Source: Acholeplasmatales bacterium
GTDB lineage: Bacteria; Bacillota_I; Bacilli_A; Acholeplasmatales; Anaeroplasmataceae
NCBI GenBank assembly: GCA_900770055.1
Contig: CAAGJD010000128.1
Span: 1 to 10,824, forward strand
Direction: 5' to 3'
Length of the DNA: 10,824 nucleotides
The stretch's first letter is position 1; each line of letters opens with the position of its first letter. Made by a program: the position numbers and the translations under genes. Shown piece by piece: positions 1 through 5,017 of this stretch. Below the pieces are notes generated by a model. That model saw only the letters and a program-made list of their open reading frames with translations, did no database searches and was not told the origin of the DNA.

Positions 1-128
1 CATAAACACATTTTTTAAAAATGGAGGGTGAAAGGCCCTTTTTGTCGTGCCTTTAATTTTTATAAATAAATATTTCAATTTTTTATTAAAAATCTCTTGA
101 TTTATTTATAGTTGGCTCCATTATTAAT
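1..128 (-). other. Probable leader of an off-window minus-strand gene; no gene recognised
   Basis: This stretch lies downstream of the minus-strand T-box terminator, so it should be the untranslated leader of the regulated gene. I find no convincing start in it. An ATG on the minus strand at 10-12 has no purine-rich ribosome binding site before it, and another near 121-123 opens only an 11-codon frame. A perfect AT-only inverted repeat (TATAAATAAA at 61-70, TTTATTTATA at 101-110) is present but may be chance in such AT-rich DNA. The regulated gene therefore most likely starts left of the window. Confidence 0.4.
31..60 (+). repeat. Short inverted repeat, possible weak terminator
   Basis: AAAGGC at 31-36 can pair with GCCTTT at 49-54 across a 12-nt loop, followed on the plus strand by AATTTTTAT. 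This could act as a weak plus-strand terminator, but no plus-strand gene is seen ending here and the stem is only 6 bp. It could equally be a structure in the leader of the minus-strand transcript. Confidence 0.2.
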
Positions 129-162
129 AAAAAAAAGCATCCTTAAATGATTTTAAGGACGC
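129..162 (-). terminator. T-box intrinsic terminator
   Basis: Read on the minus strand, GCGTCCTTAAA pairs with TTTAAGGATGC (11 bp with one G-U pair, 4-nt loop), followed by eight U residues (plus 129-136). The 5' arm overlaps the antiterminator partner of the T-box. This mutual exclusion is the expected switch. Confidence 0.9.
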
Positions 163-301
163 TGTTAAGCGCGGTGCCACCTTAATTCTAATAAAAATTA
201 GCTCTTTATGTTATTAAGATTGATAATCCATTTCCTAAATATTTCACTTTGACATTTCCACCATCAGTCAATCTCTATAAGTTAAAAAATAAATAGTACT
301 T
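129..301 (-). promoter_or_regulatory. T-box riboswitch leader (tRNA-sensing)
   Basis: On the minus strand this RNA carries the near-invariant T-box element AAGGTGGCACCGCG (plus 170-183), directly upstream of an intrinsic terminator. A Stem III-like hairpin (CTAAT/ATTAG, plus 188-201) lies just before it. Upstream are AGAGA followed by a TTGAC/GTCAA hairpin (plus 249-271) enclosing TGATGGTGGAAAT, a usual Stem I element. A 7-bp AGATTGA/TCAATCT pairing (plus 217-223 with 268-274) could close Stem I. The antiterminator can form by pairing TTAAGG of the T-box with CCTTAA of the terminator arm. T-box leaders bind uncharged tRNA and let transcription continue into aminoacyl-tRNA synthetase, amino-acid biosynthesis or uptake genes. 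The candidate specifier is TGG (Trp; minus strand of plus 228-230), or less likely ATG (Met). The amino acid is not certain. The controlled gene is outside the window to the left. Confidence 0.9.
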
Positions 302-307
302 GTGAAT

Positions 308-336
308 ATTATACATTACAAAAAAATTAAAATCAA
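308..336 (-). promoter_or_regulatory. Sigma-A type promoter of the T-box transcript
   Basis: On the minus strand, TTGATT (plus 331-336) and a perfect TATAAT (plus 308-313) are separated by 17 nt. Transcription would start about plus 301, just ahead of the Stem I sequence, which fits the T-box leader exactly. Confidence 0.8.
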
Positions 337-351
337 CAATAAAAAAATAGG

Positions 352-381
352 TATTTAAAAAAAATAATTATTTAGTATAAT
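352..381 (+). promoter_or_regulatory. Candidate promoter of the small membrane protein gene
   Basis: A perfect TATAAT sits at 376-381, giving a predicted start near 388 and a leader of about 17 nt before the ATG at 405. The -35 is poor (TATTTA at 352-357, 18-nt spacer). The gene is divergent from the T-box transcript and needs its own promoter, which supports the call, but the -35 is weak. Confidence 0.4.
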
Positions 382-404
382 ATGAATAGAAATGAGGTAT
401 TGTA

Positions 405-782
405 ATGTTAGAAAATCTTAAAGAACAAAAGGGAAGACTAATCTTTTCAATAGTATTTGGAATAGTAATCATAATTGCCAATAATATTACACATGGTGTA
501 TGGAATTCGTATATAAACTACATAGATGGATTATTTATTGCTGGATTTTCACTAATATGTATTGGAGGTTTATCAGTGTGTGGCTATTTTGGAATATTTG
601 ATATATTTAGTCACATGGGAGCTAAGAGAAATCATAATGGAGTTAAACCAACTTTGTACGAATATAGTCAAATGAGAGCAGAAAAGAGGAAAACTAAACC
701 ATTACCATTTATCCCCTATTTTACTGTTGGTTTATTCTATGTATTGCTTATGATTATTATATATTTTATATTTTTAGTTTAA
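405..782 (+). CDS. Small three-helix membrane protein, DUF3899-like
   Basis: This 125-residue protein has three hydrophobic segments, at about residues 11-28, 42-68 and 103-124. Between the second and third lies a basic cytoplasmic-looking loop (about 71-100) rich in Lys and Arg. The motif GYFGIFDIFSH (60-70), followed by a Tyr/Glu/Lys-rich loop and a last helix, resembles DUF3899 membrane proteins of Bacillota, whose function is unknown; this match is from memory. There is no signal peptidase site and no enzymatic motif. The start is well supported: GAGG at 394-397 lies 7 nt before the ATG. It is monocistronic, divergent from the T-box transcript and more than 460 nt upstream of the opp operon, so a link to transport is not implied. 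Confidence is high that it is a real gene and moderate for the family. Confidence 0.75.
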   Translation: MLENLKEQKGRLIFSIVFGIVIIIANNITHGVWNSYINYIDGLFIAGFSLICIGGLSVCGYFGIFDIFSHMGAKRNHNGVKPTLYEYSQMRAEKRKTKPLPFIPYFTVGLFYVLLMIIIYFIFLV

Positions 783-1091
783 TATTCTTTTGTATATTTA
801 ATTGCTTAAAATTGTCTATGTTTTTTATACAAATATTATGTATTGACAAAAAAACATGAACAAAAATGACAATTTTTTACAAAAAAATACATTATATATA
901 GATTTTTACGTATTGATTTAAAAAAGTATTTATTCGAACAAATTCCAAAGAAATCATTATATCAGTTTCGTTCAACGTTAAAAATGCAAAATTATCTTAG
1001 GATTTGCGAATAAAATTCGGGACTATAAAGAAAAATGTTATTTTTTATCTAGGAAAATGCAAGTTTTTTAAAAAAAATATTACGATTATAC
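783..1091. other. Long non-coding stretch upstream of the opp promoters
   Basis: No open reading frame with a ribosome binding site is seen on either strand. The stretch is very AT-rich with A and T runs. TTTGTATA (789-796) can pair with TATACAAA (826-833) just after the upstream gene, but without a GC-rich stem it is not a convincing terminator. An imperfect direct repeat is visible (992-1010 against 1045-1062, sharing TTATCT, AGGA and TGC). An exact 9-nt repeat AAAATGCAA occurs at 981-989 and 1054-1062, and a short palindrome CGAATAAAATTCG lies at 1007-1019. These may be regulator sites for the operon that follows. No known riboswitch is recognised. Confidence 0.4.
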
Positions 1092-1120
1092 TTGCAATAG
1101 TATGATTTTTAATATATAAT
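1092..1120 (+). promoter_or_regulatory. Promoter P1 of oppA
   Basis: TTGCAA (1092-1097) and a perfect TATAAT (1115-1120) are separated by 17 nt, predicting transcription start near 1127 and a leader of about 120 nt before oppA. The -35 lies inside an inverted repeat, TGCAAGT (1058-1064) with ACTTGCA (1090-1096), which could be a repressor or activator site. Confidence 0.7.
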
Positions 1121-1121
1121 G

Positions 1122-1150
1122 TTGACATATACAAATTAAGGGGAGATTAT
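1122..1150 (+). promoter_or_regulatory. Candidate second promoter P2 of oppA
   Basis: A perfect TTGACA (1122-1127) lies 17 nt before GATTAT (1145-1150), which matches the -10 consensus at four of six positions. It starts two bases after the P1 -10 box. Its -10 overlaps the palindrome at 1147-1162, so a protein bound there would block it. Confidence 0.4.
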
Positions 1151-1215
1151 TCTCAAGAATAAGTACACATATAAAATTAATTTTCACAAGGGATAATGTC
1201 AGTATTTTGTATATG
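1126..1215 (+). repeat. 10-bp inverted repeat bracketing the oppA leader
   Basis: CATATACAAA (1126-1135) is perfectly complementary to TTTGTATATG (1206-1215), so the two ends of the 5' leader could pair and enclose about 70 nt. This could be an RNA long-range stem or two half-sites for a looping regulator. The sequence is AT-rich, so chance is possible. Confidence 0.35.
1147..1162 (+). promoter_or_regulatory. Palindromic operator candidate
   Basis: TTATTCTCAAGAATAA is a perfect 7-bp inverted repeat with a 2-nt centre. It lies just after the P1 start site and over the P2 -10 box, a typical place for a repressor. It does not match the CodY box or a cre site well, so the regulator is unknown. 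Confidence 0.45.
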
Positions 1216-1245
1216 AAAAGTTAAAAGAAACAAGGAGGATAACTT

Positions 1246-3849
1246 ATGAAAAAATTATTAAAAAGAGCAATGTTAAGTTCTTTAGCTGTTGTTGCTGGTT
1301 TATCATTAGCTAGCTGTTCTAATGATTCAAATAATAGCTCAACTCCAACAACAGTAGCGCCTACAACAGCGCCTACAACAGCACCTACAAGTACACCTAC
1401 AAGTACACCTACAAGTGCACCTACAAGTGCACCTACAATTACACCTACAACAGCTCCAACTTCTACACCTACTTCGACTGCTACATCAACTACACCAGTA
1501 GATGTTAAGAATCCATTTACATCTGAATATTACGCAAATGGAGCTAAATCTTATGTATCAGCAAGCTATGAAGAAAGAACAAAAATTTTAGGTATACTTG
1601 AAAAGTATGCATTCGAAAATAACTTAACTGGTTTAACACTATTTGGTAATGGTGGTTATGTAATGTATAGTCCTGATATTGTTAAGGGTACTAACACATA
1701 CATTCCAGGATATGGCTTCGGTATTTTAACTGAAGGTTCAATTGCAAATCCAATGGCTAATGAAACAAATGAAGCTTGGAAGTATTATTTACATTCATAC
1801 AAAGTAGAAGATCCAAAAACAATCAACTATATGAATGATAAGGGTTCAGTAGTTGGTGATTTAGTAAGCTATGTATCAGCTGGTTATTGGACTACTCAAA
1901 TGAATGAAGACAAAGATGGATATGAGTGGGTTGGCGATTTAGCTATATCTGAACGTCCAATCGCAGTTAATGCTGATGAAAATGGTCTTGCAACAAAATA
2001 CAAATTTGAGGTTAAGACTGGTTCAGCAATGAAATATTCTACTAATTCAACTGCAATGGCTGCTTACAATAATAGAGAAGTTGCATTAGAAGACTATTTA
2101 ACTCCATTTAAGATGTTATGGACTCAAGCACATGGTCAAGCACGTGGTTCTGAAACATTAACTGGTTCAGGGTCAATTAAGGGTGCAAAGGCATATTATG
2201 ATGGTACAAAAGAAGGTTTCAACCAAGAATTATGGGATAAATTAGGTATCAAGGCTTATGAAGAAAATGGTAAGTCTTATCTAGAATTCGAATTCAACTT
2301 ACCAACTAACACATTCTATGCAATGTACTATTTATCTTCAAGCTTATATGCACCAGTTCCTGAGGACTTTGTTAAGGAATTAGGTGGTGGTGATATGGTT
2401 AAGGGTATGGCTGCATACGGTAACTCTACAGATGCAGGCTTAACTCCAATTGACACATTCTTATCTACTGGTCCTTACACATTAGAAAACTGGGAAAGCG
2501 ATGTTCAAATCGTATTTAAGAGAAATCCTAATTATATCGCTGGTGAAGGCCGTTATAATATCCAAGGTGTTCATCTAAAGGTTCTTAAGGCTGCAGCATC
2601 TGATACTCATGCAGTAATTAATGAATTCTTAGCTGGTAATTTACATTCATCTGGTATTCCAAGTGATATGTTAGACACATATAAGGATGATCCTAGAACT
2701 ACTACAACTAAGGACTCATCTACATTCAAATTAAATTTAAATACATGTGATCAAGAAACATGGATTAAATTATTCGGTACTGAAGGTACAATTTATGAAA
2801 CTACTGAAGATCAATATTGGGAATGTGAACCAATGATGGCAAATGATAATTTCATTGCTGGTTTAAATTATTCAATTGATAGAAACTCATTAGCTTCATC
2901 ATTAGGTAGAACTCCTTCATGTAACTATTTCGGTTCTAGCTACTTATCAGATCCTGAAAATGGTATTAGCTATAATAGCACAGAAGCACATAAGAATGCT
3001 GTTGCTTCATTATTAGAAGGTACTGAAAATGGTTATAACTTAGAATATGCTAAGGCATCATTTAAGAAGGCTTGTGAAGAATTAATTGCTGAAGGCGTAT
3101 ATGCAGTAGGCGATACAGTTGAAATCGAAATCGCATGGCAGGAACCAAGTGATGAAACAGTATTCCATAATATTATTGCAAAATATATTGAAGATGCATT
3201 CAATAGCTGTGGCGGTGGATTAACACTAGATGTTAAGTTCTGGGCTGGTTCAGTATGGAGCGATGTATATTACAAGAAGATGATGGTTGGTCAATTTGAT
3301 ATTGGCTTTGGTTCAATTAGTGGTAACTCATTAAATCCATTAAACTTCTTAGAAGTATTAAAGAGTGACAACTCTTCAGGCTTTACTCTAAACTGGGGTA
3401 TTGATACTAACATAGTTTCTGAAGATTTATATTATGATGGTATGTATTGGTCATTTGATTCATTATGGACTGCAGCTGACCAAGGTGGTTATTTCTCAAA
3501 CGGTGTATTAGCACCAGCATTTACAGCACCAGATACTACTACTCCAGTAGTTAATGAAGATGGTACTGTTACAATTACAATTGCTTTAGATGTAGCTACA
3601 GTTGAAGGCGTTGAATTCGTTTTAGACGATGTTGTATTATTTGGTTATAGTGATACAACTGCTGGTTCTGACTACCATGAAGAATCTGTTAAATATACTT
3701 ATGAAAATGGAGCAATTACAATCAACTTAACTGCAGAAAAATGGGCAGAATATAAAGATGAAGCAATTGGTGGTTTTGATATATACTACACATTAACAGT
3801 ATGTGGTATTGCAAACGCATCATACACATCAGTATATTACGCTGGATAA
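1246..3849 (+). CDS. oppA: Oligopeptide ABC transporter substrate-binding lipoprotein OppA
   Basis: This 867-residue lipoprotein captures substrate outside the membrane for the OppBCDF importer. Residues 1-23 are a lipoprotein signal ending in LAS before the lipidated Cys24. A Ser/Asn stretch and a Thr/Pro/Ser/Ala linker (about 33-85) follow. The family 5 solute-binding domain (SBP_bac_5) runs from about 110 to 760. Recognisable blocks are the STGPYTL and FKRNPNY stretch (407-430), equivalent to the GtGPY and rNpnY motifs, and NYSIDRNSLA (541-550). Residues about 765-867 are beta-rich with short Thr/Val strands and look like an added domain. Typical family members are 540-600 residues, so this one is long at both ends. 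The start has AAGGAGG (1232-1238) 7 nt upstream. A terminator follows the gene. Family 5 proteins bind peptides but some bind glycans or nickel, so the substrate is not proven. Confidence 0.88.
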   Translation: MKKLLKRAMLSSLAVVAGLSLASCSNDSNNSSTPTTVAPTTAPTTAPTSTPTSTPTSAPTSAPTITPTTAPTSTPTSTATSTTPVDVKNPFTSEYYANGAKSYVSASYEERTKILGILEKYAFENNLTGLTLFGNGGYVMYSPDIVKGTNTYIPGYGFGILTEGSIANPMANETNEAWKYYLHSYKVEDPKTINYMNDKGSVVGDLVSYVSAGYWTTQMNEDKDGYEWVGDLAISERPIAVNADENGLATKYKFEVKTGSAMKYSTNSTAMAAYNNREVALEDYLTPFKMLWTQAHGQARGSETLTGSGSIKGAKAYYDGTKEGFNQELWDKLGIKAYEENGKSYLEFEFNLPTNTFYAMYYLSSSLYAPVPEDFVKELGGGDMVKGMAAYGNSTDAGLTPIDTFLSTGPYTLENWESDVQIVFKRNPNYIAGEGRYNIQGVHLKVLKAAASDTHAVINEFLAGNLHSSGIPSDMLDTYKDDPRTTTTKDSSTFKLNLNTCDQETWIKLFGTEGTIYETTEDQYWECEPMMANDNFIAGLNYSIDRNSLASSLGRTPSCNYFGSSYLSDPENGISYNSTEAHKNAVASLLEGTENGYNLEYAKASFKKACEELIAEGVYAVGDTVEIEIAWQEPSDETVFHNIIAKYIEDAFNSCGGGLTLDVKFWAGSVWSDVYYKKMMVGQFDIGFGSISGNSLNPLNFLEVLKSDNSSGFTLNWGIDTNIVSEDLYYDGMYWSFDSLWTAADQGGYFSNGVLAPAFTAPDTTTPVVNEDGTVTITIALDVATVEGVEFVLDDVVLFGYSDTTAGSDYHEESVKYTYENGAITINLTAEKWAEYKDEAIGGFDIYYTLTVCGIANASYTSVYYAG
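1360..1479 (+). repeat. 12-bp coding tandem repeat (Pro-Thr-x-x units) in oppA
   Basis: Ten consecutive 12-nt units in frame begin with CCT or CCA and follow the pattern CCTACAAGTACA with variants. They encode Pro-Thr-(Thr/Ser)-(Ala/Thr). Units at 1384-1395 and 1396-1407 are identical, and so are 1408-1419 and 1420-1431, suggesting recent slippage duplication. The encoded linker follows the lipid anchor and is probably an extended spacer; Thr-rich linkers can also be glycosylated, which is speculation here. Confidence 0.85.
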
Positions 3850-3872
3850 AATCTGATTAATTAAAATGAAAA

Positions 3873-3920
3873 TTAGGATTAGTGCAAAGAATGGCACTAA
3901 TCCTAAATTTTTCGTTTTTT
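3873..3920 (+). terminator. Intrinsic terminator between oppA and oppB
   Basis: TTAGGATTAGTGC (3873-3885) pairs perfectly with GCACTAATCCTAA (3894-3906): 13 bp with an 8-nt loop. A run of five T, then CG, then six T follows. It lies 23 nt after the oppA stop. It should end most transcripts there and leave oppA more abundant than oppBCDF. Confidence 0.85.
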
Positions 3921-3948
3921 GCAAAACATATGAATTAGTTTGTATATT
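3919..3948 (+). promoter_or_regulatory. Candidate internal promoter of oppBCDF
   Basis: TTGCAA (3919-3924), the same -35 as oppA P1, lies 18 nt before TATATT (3943-3948), five of six bases of consensus. Transcription would start near 3955, after the terminator and before the oppB start at 3988. In such AT-rich DNA a chance match is possible. Confidence 0.45.
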
Positions 3949-3987
3949 TTGGAAAAAATGAAAAATGAAAGGGGTATTTATATATTT

Positions 3988-5016
3988 ATGTGGAAGTATG
4001 TTTTAAAAAGAATTGGTTTAGCTTTAATTACGGCATTTATCATTTTGTCATTAACATTTATATTAATGAAGCTTATACCATTTCAAAAGCCAATAGGAAC
4101 AGATAATGAAAAATTTTCCTATTATTCAAAAGAAGTATATTTAGGATATGTTGAAACTTCTAAAAAAATTTTAGAAGGAAGAGGCCAATATTTGTGGTAT
4201 TATGAAGCAGATGGTACTTATTACTATCAAGTTCCAGTTTTTACACAATATTTTAAATGGTTAAAAAATATATTTACAGAATGGAATTGGGGAACATCAG
4301 TTAAGGTCAATCCAAATCTTTCTGCAACTACAATAATTGGTAATAGAATTCCACTTTCTATGTCACTAAATGTTATTTCAACGCTATTTTCTGTACCTTT
4401 AGGTATATTATTAGGAATTTGGGCAGCACTAAAGAAGAATAAACCTACTGATACTATCATTTCAACACTTGTAATGGTTTTGATTTCAGTTCCTTCATTT
4501 GTTCTTATCACTTTCTTAATTCTTTTCTTTGGATATATGACTGGTATACTACCTACTAAGTGGCCGGCTTCAACAGCTCCACTAGAAGCTAGAATACTCG
4601 GATATGTTATTCCTATAACTGCATTATCCTTAGGTTCAATTGCTGGATATTGCCGTTTTACAAGAGCTGAATTATGTGAAGTTATGTCAAGTGATTATTT
4701 ATTACTTGCTAGAACAAAGGGTTTAACTAAGCGACAAGCCATATTAAGACACGCTTTAAGAAATGCAATGGTTCCAATTGTTCCATCTATTTTAGCAGAA
4801 TTCCTATCTATAATGGGTGGTTCAATGATTCTTGAAAATCTTTATGGTATACCTGGCATTGGTTCATTATTCCTAGAGGCTTTAAATGCTAATGATTATA
4901 ACGTTTTATTCGTTGATATGGCAATATTTACAACATTTGGACTAATGGCTGGTATCTTATTAGATATTTCTTATGGATTTATTGATCCTAGAATAAGAAT
5001 GGGGGCAAAGAAGTAA
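3988..5016 (+). CDS. oppB: Oligopeptide ABC transporter permease OppB
   Basis: This 342-residue inner-membrane permease is one half of the transport channel. It opens with MWKYVLKRIG and a first transmembrane helix (about 8-30), the usual OppB start. An extracellular segment of about 80 residues (31-112) rich in Tyr and Trp follows, then the permease core (BPD_transp_1, about 118-335) with about five helices. The coupling loop that contacts the ATPases is at about 237-262 (YLLLARTKGLTKRQAILRHA, then LRNA). The conserved NLYGIPGIGSL stretch is at 284-294. I chose the ATG at 3988 because of the family start and AAAGGGG at 3968-3974, although the 13-nt spacing is long. In-frame TTG (3940) and ATG (3958) starts would add 16 or 10 residues and lack good binding sites; the TTG overlaps the candidate promoter. 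The stop lies 1 nt before oppC, so translation is coupled. Confidence 0.9.
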   Translation: MWKYVLKRIGLALITAFIILSLTFILMKLIPFQKPIGTDNEKFSYYSKEVYLGYVETSKKILEGRGQYLWYYEADGTYYYQVPVFTQYFKWLKNIFTEWNWGTSVKVNPNLSATTIIGNRIPLSMSLNVISTLFSVPLGILLGIWAALKKNKPTDTIISTLVMVLISVPSFVLITFLILFFGYMTGILPTKWPASTAPLEARILGYVIPITALSLGSIAGYCRFTRAELCEVMSSDYLLLARTKGLTKRQAILRHALRNAMVPIVPSILAEFLSIMGGSMILENLYGIPGIGSLFLEALNANDYNVLFVDMAIFTTFGLMAGILLDISYGFIDPRIRMGAKK

Positions 5017-5017
5017 T

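Noticed and set aside
843..871. TTGACA at 843-848 as a promoter
   Set aside because: No -10-like hexamer is found 16-18 nt downstream.
956..964. Extended -10 (TGATATAAT) on the minus strand in the intergenic region
   Set aside because: There is no matching -35 at 16-18 nt and no minus-strand gene or RNA structure downstream.
1179..1193. CodY-like site AATTTTCACAAGGGA in the oppA leader
   Set aside because: The first half matches the consensus but the second half has five mismatches, too weak to claim CodY control even though opp operons are common CodY targets.
1360..1479. CRISPR-like short tandem repeats
   Set aside because: The units are 12 bp, contiguous without spacers, and in frame within a lipoprotein linker, so this is a coding minisatellite.
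3940..3987. Upstream in-frame TTG and ATG starts for oppB
   Set aside because: The TTG lies inside the candidate promoter, neither has a good ribosome binding site, and the family N-terminus begins at the ATG at 3988. The ATG at 3958 remains possible.
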